DNA of 64,000 nucleotides from Shewanella phaeophyticola. GTDB lineage: Bacteria > Pseudomonadota > Gammaproteobacteria > Enterobacterales > Shewanellaceae. The stretch covers positions 3,782,001 through 3,846,000 of the forward strand of contig NZ_JAODOQ010000001.1 in NCBI RefSeq assembly GCF_025398315.1, given 5' to 3'. Position numbers and translations under genes: made by a program. The notes beneath the pieces were generated by a model. It worked only from the letters and a program-made list of their open reading frames with translations. It had not been told where the DNA came from and ran no database searches. Shown piece by piece: positions 19,221 through 27,589 of this stretch. Every line of letters starts with the position of its first letter. Positions within the stretch are counted from its first letter, which is position 1.

Positions 19221-21185
19221 TTACTCTTTTGCTAAGGCAAACGTTAAGCGAATGCGGGTACCTTTACCCACACTCGACATCATTTGCATTTCACCTTGAT
19301 GTTCTTTAATAATTTTACTGCAAACAGACAACCCTAACCCACTGCCACCTTCATGACGTCTTGTGGTAAAAAAGGGCTCTGTAATCCTTTTTAAGGTCGC
19401 ACTATTCATGCCGCAGCCATTATCTGTAATGCTGAGTATGGCAGTTGTGTCTTGAATACGGGTTTCAATTTCAATAACACCTTGCTGTTCAGTGCAGGCA
19501 TTACACGCATTTTGAATAAGGTTAATTAGCACTTGCTGTAACTGCTGAGCATCGCCATTAATACAGGGCTGTTGCTCTGTCAGCTGAGTAATAACCTGAT
19601 GAAATTTGGTTTGATTTGCCGTCAAACGCAACGTTACTTGCACCACATCATTAAGACACACTTGCGTATATGCATCGGCAATATGTGGCATAGCATAGCG
19701 CTTTAAATCATTAACAATTCGGCTGATACGTTTAGCCGCGTCTTCAATAGAGCCACAACTGTGCTGCAGTTCTTTGATGGCAATGTCGGGCTGTAATCCT
19801 GCAACAAGCCAAAAAGGATTTTGCTTTTGGTAATATGTCGCCGCGGGTGATATGTCTTTCATCGCCGCACTAAATAACGACACGGCATGGACGATAAGCC
19901 CAGTCGGGTTATTAATTTCATGGGCAATCCCCGCAGATAATTCACCCAGTGAAGCAAGGCGACTGGCCTCTTCGTTTGCTTGACGTAACCTGTGTTGCTC
20001 GGTTGTCTCTTCAAGCAAAATAACCACTTGTTCTTGAGCGATGGGGTAAATTTGTAACTGCCAAAATTGTTGCTGGTAACGCATGTCTGCAATAAATGAC
20101 TTTTGACTGGATAACACATTTAGCACGGCCGTTTTAAGTACAAATATATCGTTGTCTATGTAGTAAAATGCGTCTGAATCTAACAAATATATATTGTTAT
20201 CGTTACTCCATAAGTGTTGCAAGTCTTTACTGACGATGGTCACGCCATTAGGGATGCCATCGAGCACAGATTGAAACTGCTGTGACAGTTCAGAGATTTC
20301 CGCTTCAATCCGCTTACGTTGGATCAATTCGGCATCTAGTGTGTGGGTTTTACGACGTAAACTCGCGCTAATAAACCCAGTGTAAATAAGGCCGGCACCT
20401 GAAATGATTGCCACGATAATCGCCAGCGCAAACATTCGCTTTTCGCTAAATGTTAAATCCACTTTTTCGCGTCCGGTACCAAACCATTTATTAACTAATT
20501 GGTCGTATTCGCCCGATAACTTAAGTTGTCTCAGCGCCTCATTAATTTGGTACATTTGCTCGGATTTACTACTATTGGCAACAAAATTAAATGCACCATA
20601 AATTAATGCATCACTTGAGCTACGTACCGACGGGTACATTGGCAATAAGCGCCGCGCAACAAAGCTTTCTGCAATCACGACATCAACTTGGTTTGTTATC
20701 AGTAATTGAAAACCTGTTTCATACAGATCAACATCAACCCGATCAAATTTTTGCAGTTTGTCAGATAAATACACATCAACAAACGCGCCATTTTTAATGG
20801 CGACACGCTTATCCACTAAGTCAGCCCAATTATTAATAAGCGCCTTTCCTTGCAAGGTATAAGCTTTGGCATGGGTAGCATAAATAGGGTCAGATTGCGC
20901 TAACTGACGATCCATATTGACCGGACTCACCACGGCAATCACATCAATGTCGCTGTTTGGGTTATGAACATCATTTAACAGTTGCTGAAAACTCTTGCGC
21001 CGAACAATAATTCGCGTATTGGTTAGCTGGCCGATTCTGTTCAATAGCTCAACATTAAAGCCCTGATCAACCCCGTTATTGCGCCACTCTAAAGTGGCCG
21101 TATTTGAGTGCACACCAAATACAATGCTGTCTTGCGCCAGCACTGGCAAGGTAAAGAATATAATGAAAAACAATATCAATCTCAT
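19221..21185 (-). CDS. Sensor histidine kinase with periplasmic solute-binding domain
   Basis: This 654-residue kinase has a signal peptide (to about 18), a periplasmic SBP_bac_3 domain (20-240; IVFGVHSNTATLEW...YDQLVNKWFG), one membrane segment (251-271), a coiled-coil linker, a PAS-like region (about 300-395), then HisKA with His422 in AGIAHEINNP and an HATPase with NLIQNACNAC, DNGCGMN and GGSGLGLSV. It is the first gene of a two-gene operon with the AAA+ response regulator and diverges from fccA, so a small organic-acid ligand such as fumarate is a reasonable but untested guess. Confidence 0.9.
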   Translation of the reverse strand: MRLILFFIIFFTLPVLAQDSIVFGVHSNTATLEWRNNGVDQGFNVELLNRIGQLTNTRIIVRRKSFQQLLNDVHNPNSDIDVIAVVSPVNMDRQLAQSDPIYATHAKAYTLQGKALINNWADLVDKRVAIKNGAFVDVYLSDKLQKFDRVDVDLYETGFQLLITNQVDVVIAESFVARRLLPMYPSVRSSSDALIYGAFNFVANSSKSEQMYQINEALRQLKLSGEYDQLVNKWFGTGREKVDLTFSEKRMFALAIIVAIISGAGLIYTGFISASLRRKTHTLDAELIQRKRIEAEISELSQQFQSVLDGIPNGVTIVSKDLQHLWSNDNNIYLLDSDAFYYIDNDIFVLKTAVLNVLSSQKSFIADMRYQQQFWQLQIYPIAQEQVVILLEETTEQHRLRQANEEASRLASLGELSAGIAHEINNPTGLIVHAVSLFSAAMKDISPAATYYQKQNPFWLVAGLQPDIAIKELQHSCGSIEDAAKRISRIVNDLKRYAMPHIADAYTQVCLNDVVQVTLRLTANQTKFHQVITQLTEQQPCINGDAQQLQQVLINLIQNACNACTEQQGVIEIETRIQDTTAILSITDNGCGMNSATLKRITEPFFTTRRHEGGSGLGLSVCSKIIKEHQGEMQMMSSVGKGTRIRLTFALAKE

Positions 21186-21325
21186 GCGCTAATGTTACCG
21201 ATTTAATCTATTCGAAACTGTGCAGCATTCCGCATATGAGTAAATCATTATGTAATCAAAGTGAGATTAATTAAAGTAGGTAAATCAACAAGAAGCTGAC
21301 CTGAACTCAGTAACATTACATTCAA

Positions 21326-21341
21326 TGTGACCCTGATCGCT
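21326..21341. promoter_or_regulatory. Weak CRP-like site upstream of fccA (TGTGA-N6-TCGCT)
   Basis: Eight of ten arm positions match the CRP consensus. CRP control of fumarate reductase is known in Shewanella, which supports the call. Confidence 0.35.
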
Positions 21342-21347
21342 ATCCGC

Positions 21348-21363
21348 TATGCAAAAATGCATA
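21348..21363. promoter_or_regulatory. Operator 1, TATGC-N6-GCATA
   Basis: This is a perfect palindrome TATGCA-AAAA-TGCATA. It is repeated 30 bp downstream with the same arms and spacing, between the divergent kinase and fccA starts. Confidence 0.65.
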
Positions 21364-21377
21364 TACCCCTTTATAGC

Positions 21378-21393
21378 TATGCGTGTTTGCATA
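21378..21393. promoter_or_regulatory. Operator 2, TATGC-N6-GCATA
   Basis: The arms extend to CTATGC-N6-GCATAG. It lies exactly 30 bp (about three helical turns) from operator 1, which suits cooperative binding by a dimeric regulator on one DNA face. Confidence 0.65.
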
Positions 21394-21627
21394 GTTCATT
21401 TAAACGCTTGTGATTGAACAGGCATTTCTAGGCTCAATCTTAGCGATTTTATTGTGAGTATTGGCAGTGTGAGTAAGCTTAGTGTTAGCAATATAAATCG
21501 CAGGTCACTTAAACCATAAATGAACTGCATTTTTAAAGTGGCGTGATCAATTGTGCCATAGAAAACAAAAATAAAACTTCTATAGTTAATAGGCTTAACG
21601 CCATTTAAAAATAGAGAGGGGATACAA

Positions 21628-23418
21628 ATGAAAAAGATGAAACTTGCAGTCTGCCTTGCCACGCTAATGGGTAGCGCAGGCCTAATGGGTAATGCCGTAG
21701 CCGCCGACAACTTAGCCGACTTCCATACGCAAAACCAAGAATGTGATAGTTGCCACACTCCAGACGGTGAGCTTTCAAATGACAGTTTAACCTTTGAAAA
21801 TGCGCAATGCGTATCGTGCCACGGCACCTTAGAAGAAGTAGCAGAAACCACTAAGCACGAACATTACAATGCTCATGCATCTCACTTCCCAGGTGAAGTG
21901 GCTTGTACTTCATGTCACAGCGCTCATGAAAAATCGATGGTTTACTGCGACTCATGCCACAGCTTTGATTTTGATATGCCATATGCTAAAAAATGGCAAC
22001 GTGACGAGCCAACGATTGCTGAGTTAGCTAAAGACAAATCAGAGCGCCAAGCAGCACTAGCAAGTGCCCCACGCGACACCGTTGATGTGGTGATTGTCGG
22101 CTCTGGCGGAGCGGGTTTCTCTGCGGCAGTATCAGCCCATGACAATGGCGCTAAAGTCATTTTAATTGAAAAAGAACCCGTTATTGGTGGTAATGCTAAG
22201 TTAGCAGCAGGCGGTATGAATGCAGCTTGGATCGATCAACAAAAAGCCAAAGACATTAAAGATAGTCCAGAGTTAATGTACAAAGACACCATGAAAGGTG
22301 GCCGTGACTTAAACGACCCTGCATTGGTTGAAATTTTAACATCTCACTCAAAAGGCTCAGTTGATTGGATGACCCAAATGGGCGCAGATTTAAATGACGT
22401 TGGCCGTATGGGCGGCGCATCAGTTAACCGTTCACATCGTCCAACGGGTGGTGCAGGTGTTGGTGCTCACGTTGTGCAAGTGCTTTATGATAATGCCGTT
22501 AAACGCAATATCGACTTACGCATGAACACTCGTGGTATCGAAGTGCTTAAAACTGATGACGGTAAAGTCAAAGGTATCTTGGTTAAAGGTATGTACAAAG
22601 GTTATTACTGGGTGAAAGCCGATGCTGTTGTATTAGCAACGGGTGGTTTCGCTAAAAATAATGACCGCGTGGCTTCGCTTGATCCTAAACTAAAAGGCTT
22701 TATCTCTACTAACCAACCAGGTGCAGTAGGTGACGGCTTAGATGTAGCGGAAAATGCCGGCGGCGCGTTGAAAGACATGCAATATATTCAAGCACACCCA
22801 ACGTTATCTGTTAAAGGTGGTGTAATGGTCACTGAAGCGGTACGCGGTAATGGTGCCATTTTGGTTAACCGTGAAGGTAAGCGTTTTGTAAACGAAATCA
22901 CCACTCGTGATAAAGCCTCTGCGGCCATCTTAGGACAAACCGGTAAATCAGCATTCTTAATCTTCGATGATTCAGTCCGTAAATCACTGTCTAAAATCGA
23001 TAAGTATATTGGTTTAGGTGTTGCACCATCAGCTGACAGCTTAGTGAAACTAGGTGAAATGGAAGGTATTGACGGTAAAGCATTAACTGAAACCGTTGCC
23101 CGTTACAACAGCTTAGTCACTAGCGGTAAAGACTCTGATTTTGAGCGTCCTAACCTACCTCGCGCACTAAACGAAGGTAACTACTACGCAATCGAAGTGA
23201 CTCCTGGTGTTCACCACACTATGGGTGGCGTGATGATCGACACTAAAGCCGAAGTAGTGAATGCTAAGAAACAGGTTATCCCTGGTTTATATGGCGCTGG
23301 TGAAGTTACTGGTGGTGTTCATGGTGCTAACCGCTTAGGTGGTAATGCGATTTCAGACATCATCACCTTTGGTCGTTTAGCAGGTGAAGAAGCTGCAAAA
23401 TATTCTAAAAAGAACTAA
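21628..23418 (+). CDS. fccA: Periplasmic flavocytochrome c3 fumarate reductase
   Basis: This soluble periplasmic fumarate reductase of 596 residues is the main fumarate terminal reductase of Shewanella. It has a signal peptide (cleaved near AVAA), four heme motifs in the N-terminal cytochrome domain (CDSCH, CVSCH, CTSCH, CDSCH) and an FAD-binding domain beginning [16 protein letters not shown]. Active-site residues of the family are present: His in QAHPTLS, Arg in TTRDKASAA, His in GVHHTMGG and Arg in GANRLGGNA. Length and sequence strongly resemble the S. frigidimarina enzyme from memory. It receives electrons from CymA, which is not in this window. Confidence 0.96.
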   Translation: MKKMKLAVCLATLMGSAGLMGNAVAADNLADFHTQNQECDSCHTPDGELSNDSLTFENAQCVSCHGTLEEVAETTKHEHYNAHASHFPGEVACTSCHSAHEKSMVYCDSCHSFDFDMPYAKKWQRDEPTIAELAKDKSERQAALASAPRDTVDVVIVGSGGAGFSAAVSAHDNGAKVILIEKEPVIGGNAKLAAGGMNAAWIDQQKAKDIKDSPELMYKDTMKGGRDLNDPALVEILTSHSKGSVDWMTQMGADLNDVGRMGGASVNRSHRPTGGAGVGAHVVQVLYDNAVKRNIDLRMNTRGIEVLKTDDGKVKGILVKGMYKGYYWVKADAVVLATGGFAKNNDRVASLDPKLKGFISTNQPGAVGDGLDVAENAGGALKDMQYIQAHPTLSVKGGVMVTEAVRGNGAILVNREGKRFVNEITTRDKASAAILGQTGKSAFLIFDDSVRKSLSKIDKYIGLGVAPSADSLVKLGEMEGIDGKALTETVARYNSLVTSGKDSDFERPNLPRALNEGNYYAIEVTPGVHHTMGGVMIDTKAEVVNAKKQVIPGLYGAGEVTGGVHGANRLGGNAISDIITFGRLAGEEAAKYSKKN

Positions 23419-23456
23419 GTGATTCGATTTTAAAACTGATTTGCTAGTATCAGTTG

Positions 23457-23485
23457 AGCCACAGCCCAGTGCTGTGGCTTTTTTT
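23457..23485 (+). terminator. Rho-independent terminator of fccA
   Basis: The stem AGCCACAGC / GCTGTGGCT with a 5-base loop is followed by seven T. Confidence 0.9.
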
Positions 23486-23506
23486 ATTCAATAATACTCA
23501 GTAGAG

Positions 23507-24076
23507 TTAAACACTCAACTCCATTTTTTGTTGCTGACGCCAATGAGACTCCATCACCGGGATGGTAAACCCGTAGCACAACACCACAATTAATGGTTGG
23601 ATTTGAAAGCTAAGTTCAGGCCATAGTTGAAAGGCAATAACACAGGCAATGGTGCGGACAATAGCATGTACAATGGCAATTTTTTGCGCGGCGATCACGC
23701 CATGCACTAGCCACATTAACCCTGTTTGAATCGCTAACACAAAAGGAAGCGCAAGATAATTTTCCATAAAAAATGGAATGCTAATGCCAAAGGTTAAAAA
23801 ACTCATCCCAACTGCAGCTAGAAACACATTGTCGAACCAATTACGATTAGCCGCTTTCTTAAAACCAAAGCCTTCCCCCGTTAGCTTAGAGACCCCCATG
23901 GCCAAATACACAATTGAGCCCGTACCAATAAATATAGCCATGACCATTTGTGAGTCGGATAGAGTAAAGCTTAAAGCAAATAAAATACTCCAAACAATCA
24001 TGCCAGATAATGGCATCGCCAATGCACGTTGTTGACGGTATTCAATTAACTGCTGATCCAATGATTTATATTGCAT
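23507..24076 (-). CDS. Small multi-span inner-membrane protein (possibly DUF7010)
   Basis: This protein of about 189 residues has five to six hydrophobic segments after a charged N-terminal helix (LDQQLIEYRQQRAL). The ATG at 24076 is preceded by a strong AAGGAGG site, so an upstream in-frame ATG at 24163 is rejected. I do not recognise a function; the pattern resembles DUF7010 membrane proteins, with low certainty. It is divergent from the DUF2798 operon, and a palindrome (24222-24240) lies between them. Confidence 0.75.
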   Translation of the reverse strand: MQYKSLDQQLIEYRQQRALAMPLSGMIVWSILFALSFTLSDSQMVMAIFIGTGSIVYLAMGVSKLTGEGFGFKKAANRNWFDNVFLAAVGMSFLTFGISIPFFMENYLALPFVLAIQTGLMWLVHGVIAAQKIAIVHAIVRTIACVIAFQLWPELSFQIQPLIVVLCYGFTIPVMESHWRQQQKMELSV

Positions 24077-24221
24077 GATAAAGCCTCCTTGTTGGTATGA
24101 ATTGATTATCAGCAAAACACTCATTATGCAGTAGTGCACTTTGTCAGCAATCAAAGATGACAAATGTCACCTTAAGTGTTTCATATCAAGTAGGGTGACT
24201 CACCGATCTCACAGAACCTAA

Positions 24222-24240
24222 TGTACGAGCCTCGTGTACA
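24222..24240. promoter_or_regulatory. Imperfect palindrome TGTAC...GTACA in divergent region
   Basis: The outer arms TGTAC/GTACA enclose GAGCCTCGT. It lies between two divergent genes and could be an operator for either. The evidence is symmetry and position only. Confidence 0.3.
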
Positions 24241-24262
24241 GAGTTTACACACTAAAAAACTA

Positions 24263-24277
24263 GTTGACATAATCAAC
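24263..24277. promoter_or_regulatory. Operator A, GTTGA-N5-TCAAC, overlapping the -35
   Basis: GTTGACATAATCAAC is a 15-bp inverted repeat. It contains the perfect -35 hexamer TTGACA of the promoter, so a bound protein would block RNA polymerase. Confidence 0.65.
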
Positions 24278-24292
24278 CTTGATGGATATGGT
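24264..24292 (+). promoter_or_regulatory. Promoter of the DUF2798-DUF3861-qorB-like operon
   Basis: A -35 TTGACA (24264-24269), a 17-base spacer and a -10 TATGGT (24287-24292) lie about 50 bases before the first gene. Confidence 0.6.
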
Positions 24293-24305
24293 TGACTTTA
24301 TCAAC
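24291..24305. promoter_or_regulatory. Operator B, GTTGA-N5-TCAAC, overlapping the -10/start region
   Basis: GTTGACTTTATCAAC shares the arms of operator A and begins 28 bp after it, overlapping the end of the -10. The pair brackets the promoter. Confidence 0.65.
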
Positions 24306-24341
24306 AGATATCGTCTCCATTTTAATCATTTGAGAAACAAA

Positions 24342-24833
24342 ATGCATTCACAACAGGTTCTGCCATTAGCCAACATTGACCCAAAGAAAACCCCTGTCAT
24401 CCATAAAATTCTGGTGGTACTTGCGATGATGACCATTATGGGTGGTTCACTCATTGGCTTAATGACATACATCAACTTAGGTTATAGCGACACCTTCTTT
24501 AATGACTGGCTAATGTCATTTCTGCTTGCCGCGGTCACGGTTATGCCTGCTGGGTTTATCTTCATGGCTTTATTCACTTATGTTGCTCAAAGATGCCTAC
24601 CTAATACCAGCGAGAAAAAGCGTAACATCGTCGTTGGCGTGTTGATGGCTATCACCATGGAATCGGCAATGGCATTGTCTACAGCCATTAATAATATTGG
24701 TTTTAGCAGCCATGCTGCATTGTTTAACCACTGGCTAGAGGCACTGCTTGCCGCACTGCCATTAGGCTTAACGTTAATGATCATTACCTCATTAACAATC
24801 AAACCTAAAATTGAACGATTTTTAAAAAGTTAA
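24342..24833 (+). CDS. Membrane protein with two DUF2798-like repeats
   Basis: This membrane protein of about 163 residues has four predicted helices arranged as two similar halves: each has a helix ending before a short FNDWL/FNHWL element, then a second helix (WLMSFLLAAVTVMPAGFIF and WLEALLAALPLGLTLMII). This matches the DUF2798 pattern twice. The ATG at 24342 (MHSQQ) follows a GAGAAA site; an in-frame ATG at 24279 would lie inside the operators and is rejected. It is the first gene of a three-gene operon. Function unknown. Confidence 0.75.
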   Translation: MHSQQVLPLANIDPKKTPVIHKILVVLAMMTIMGGSLIGLMTYINLGYSDTFFNDWLMSFLLAAVTVMPAGFIFMALFTYVAQRCLPNTSEKKRNIVVGVLMAITMESAMALSTAINNIGFSSHAALFNHWLEALLAALPLGLTLMIITSLTIKPKIERFLKS

Positions 24834-24849
24834 TCTGAGGCATTTCCCC

Positions 24850-25152
24850 ATGAGCAAAGACAATCAATATCGTATTACTGTTGAACATCTTGATGATAAT
24901 CAACAAAGTATTCTGCAGTTACAGTTTGAATTTCAAGACCGAGAAGATTTATTTAAACTCGTTGAAAACCTTAAAATAGGCAGTGGACTGCCAGCCGCAG
25001 AAGCCACTAAATTAAGTGTTGGTTTACGTTTATTAGGCCCATTGATGATGCATAACCGTAAACACCCGCTGTTTATCGATTTTATGCCGCACTTTAAAAC
25101 CTTTATGCAAAACTTAAAAACCACAGTTAAAAACGCGGTAACTAATAAGTAG
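24850..25152 (+). CDS. DUF3861 family protein
   Basis: This 100-residue soluble protein starts with an YRITVEHL strand and has the FEFQDREDLFKLVENL helix typical of DUF3861. It lies 16 bases after the DUF2798 gene and 37 before the oxidoreductase, so it is part of the same operon. No function is known to me. Confidence 0.78.
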   Translation: MSKDNQYRITVEHLDDNQQSILQLQFEFQDREDLFKLVENLKIGSGLPAAEATKLSVGLRLLGPLMMHNRKHPLFIDFMPHFKTFMQNLKTTVKNAVTNK

Positions 25153-25189
25153 ATAGCAACACCGACATATCATTAATAAGGCCAATATC

Positions 25190-26041
25190 ATGAACATTGC
25201 CATCACCGCAGCCAGCGGAAAACTAGGTAGCGCCATTGTTAAAGCACTACTTGCTCACTCGCCAGAGCATCATATTATTGCTCTGGCGCGCACTCCAGAA
25301 AAAGCCCAGCATTTAGGCGTTGAGGTCAGGCTCGGTGACTATAACGACCCAGCCCAACTGCTGCAGTCGTTACACTCTGTTGATGTGCTGTTACTGGTGT
25401 CAGGCATGGACTCACCAGACAAACGCATTCAACAACATCGCAATGTCATCGAAGCGGCTAAACAAGCTGGAGTACAAAAAATTGTGTACACCAGTGTTCA
25501 AGGCGCTGAAGCAGGCACCGCATTTTCTCCTGTGATCCAAAGTAATCGACAAACAGAAAAAGATGTGCGCGAAAGCACATTAGAGTGGGTCATTGGTCGA
25601 AACGGTATTTACATTGAGCCCGATGTTGAATACATCGACACCTATCAACAAGTAGGCGGCATTTTTAACTGTGCCGCAGAAGGTAAGTGTGGCTATACCA
25701 CTCGAGATGAGCTGGGTTTTGCCTATGCCAAAATGCTGACCGAAAACCACCATAACGACAAAACGTATAACTTAAGCAGTGAGCCAATCACTCAATATCA
25801 ATTGGCAGATTATTTAAATCTTGCTTTTGATACTCAGCTTACTTATCAACCAATCACATTTGAGCAATTTAAACAGCGCAGCATTACCGATCTCGGCGAG
25901 TTTATAGGCACTGTAGTCGCAGGAATATACCAAGGTATATCACAAGGTAAAGCCGATAACCCAAGTCACTTCACTCAAGCAGCAGGTCGGGAACATATCA
26001 GTTGGAATGATTACTTTAGTCAATTAAAGTCAAAGCATTAA
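25190..26041 (+). CDS. NmrA/QorB-like NAD(P)-binding oxidoreductase
   Basis: This 283-residue atypical short-chain dehydrogenase has an N-terminal dinucleotide-binding motif (ITAASGKLGSAIVKALL, about residues 4-20), ALARTPEKA for the second strand, and the VQKIVYTSVQGAEA segment of the QorB/NmrA group. The C-terminal half (YNLSSEPITQYQLADYLN) also matches. E. coli QorB reduces quinones with NADPH, so a quinone or redox-stress role is likely. The twin GTTGA operators upstream suggest repression relieved by such a stress, which is inference. Confidence 0.82.
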   Translation: MNIAITAASGKLGSAIVKALLAHSPEHHIIALARTPEKAQHLGVEVRLGDYNDPAQLLQSLHSVDVLLLVSGMDSPDKRIQQHRNVIEAAKQAGVQKIVYTSVQGAEAGTAFSPVIQSNRQTEKDVRESTLEWVIGRNGIYIEPDVEYIDTYQQVGGIFNCAAEGKCGYTTRDELGFAYAKMLTENHHNDKTYNLSSEPITQYQLADYLNLAFDTQLTYQPITFEQFKQRSITDLGEFIGTVVAGIYQGISQGKADNPSHFTQAAGREHISWNDYFSQLKSKH

Positions 26042-26072
26042 TCGTGGTGGCTCAAAATCCGCCTCCCAATAG

Positions 26073-27430
26073 TTAATTGACTAATACACCGCCGTTTGGA
26101 TCGATATCCAGGCGGCGCATGGTGCGAATAAGGTTACTTCGGTCAAGTTTTAGCGTTCGTACGACAGCGGCCAAATTGCCGCGTTTTTTCGCTAAAACTG
26201 CACAAATAACATGACGTTGATATTGATCGGTAGAGTCGCGTAAGCCATAGCGACAAACTTGTGCTAGCTCAATCTCTGCCGGGCTATCAACTTGAGTTAC
26301 AGGAGCCAACTCTGCAGCCACTTCTGGCTGATTAACAGCAAACTCAATCCCAAGATGAACACAGCCAATACTAATAATACTGGCAAGACGGCCTTGTTCG
26401 CTTATTGCCCGTAACGCAGCGCGACTCAATAAGTGTTCTAATTCGCGCACATTGCCCGGCCAGTCATATTGCATAAGTTGTTCAATCGCCGTTTGCTGTA
26501 ACCTCAGTTTGGCGACGCCCAATTGATGCTGACTTTTTTCGAAAAAATATCCTGCCAGTAAAATAACGTCTTTACCGCGCTCGCGTAATGGCGGCACAGG
26601 TAAAGGATAAACACTCAAGCGGTGATACAAATCCGCCCTAAAACGCCCTTCTTTCACTTCTTGCTGTAAATGGCGATTTGTCGCGGCAATAATTCTCACA
26701 TCAACCACAATAATCTTATCGCTACCAACGCGTTGAATTTCACCATTTTGCAGTGCACGCAATAGTTTAGCTTGTTCCGCTAATGGCAACTCGCCCACTT
26801 CATCTAAAAATAACGTGCCGCCATCGGCTAATTCAAAACGGCCACGGCGATCACTCACCGCACCAGAAAATGCCCCTTTAACATGACCAAACAGCTCGCT
26901 CTCTACAATACTTTCAGGTAATGCTGCGCAATTGATTTGTACCAGGGGTTGTAGATTACGCCGTGATTGTTGATGAATACTCTTTGCCTACGCCGGTTTC
27001 ACCGGTAATCAACACCGACAAATCACTATTAGCAACCGTATCAATTTCGGCCTGTAATGGTTAATAGCTGCACTTTTACCAATAATGCTTGAGAGATCCA
27101 TAAGGTCGCTTGAGCTACCTGGTGGCTTTGTTCAATTTTGGCCTCTAGTGCTTCAATGTGCTCACGGGTTTTAATCGCTGCAGCTACCCCTGCAATATAT
27201 GCTCGGGTTTCGGTAGGATTGAGGGCATCAAAGCTGCCTGCTTGCATCGCATCTAGGGTGAGCCCCACCACCGCAACAGGCATCAAATAATCGTGTTTGA
27301 GCTTTAATAACACCACTGCGTCACAAGGAATTGCACGTTGAATCGCTTGAATAAGTCGTAAATAACGCTCCGATTTAGCCAGATCGCGATTTAAGTCTTC
27401 TACAATATCAATGAAAGGTGAAATATTCAT
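26073..27430 (-). pseudogene. norR: NorR-like nitric-oxide regulator, multiply disrupted
   Basis: The start (27430) encodes the beginning of the NorR GAF domain, and 26858-26073 encodes the second half of the AAA+ domain (GTLFLDEVGELPL) and a C-terminal helix-turn-helix. Several lesions are visible. The GAF domain jumps from MPVAV to GLTLDAM, losing about 70 residues that in E. coli NorR hold most of the iron ligands. The linker near 27115-27125 seems out of frame. A T is missing at NHLQAEIDTV (about 27053). About 13 bases are missing right after Walker A (GETGVGKE, near 26980), which breaks the frame. The loop reads GAFSGA. The homopolymer loss could be error; the deletions are harder to dismiss. 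Confidence 0.8.
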
Positions 27431-27439
27431 GGCAAGTCA

Positions 27440-27462
27440 AATTAACCCAGTTTGGGTCAATT
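27440..27462. promoter_or_regulatory. Palindrome in norR-hmp intergenic region
   Basis: The arms AATTAACCCA and TGGGTCAATT (one mismatch) flank a 3-base centre, between the divergent norR and hmp starts. It may be an operator for NorR or another NO-responsive protein. A poor sigma54-like element (TGGCAT-N5-GTGT) lies downstream near 27510. Confidence 0.4.
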
Positions 27463-27589
27463 TAGCCTTTACCAGTATTATTTGTTATAAATCAACCAGA
27501 TAAATATTGGCATGTAATGTGTAATACAAACAGTATCGCAGATAAACAATTGAAGTTTATCGCAATTTTATACCTAAAAGGACTCATTA

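Larger units (their letters stand above)
21186..21627. other. Divergent regulatory region between sensor kinase and fccA
   Basis: This 442-base intergenic region carries two TATGC-N6-GCATA palindromes and one CRP-like site (listed separately), followed by a GAGAGGGG ribosome site before fccA. I found no convincing sigma54 -24/-12 element with correct GG-GC spacing. Confidence 0.75.

Noticed and set aside
21520-21625. Possible sigma54 promoter before fccA (TGGCAG... and TGGCGT...)
   Set aside because: The GG to GC spacing is off by two or more bases in both cases, and the linked regulator has no GAFTGA loop.
21396-21851. Minus-strand reading frame of 151 codons over the fccA promoter and start
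   Set aside because: It lies antisense to the signal and heme region of fccA and across its operators; composition shows no protein character.
24603-24800. Idea that the DUF2798-like protein is a DoxX or Mpv17 protein
   Set aside because: The repeated helix - FN(D/H)WL - helix pattern fits DUF2798 better and no DoxX motifs are seen.
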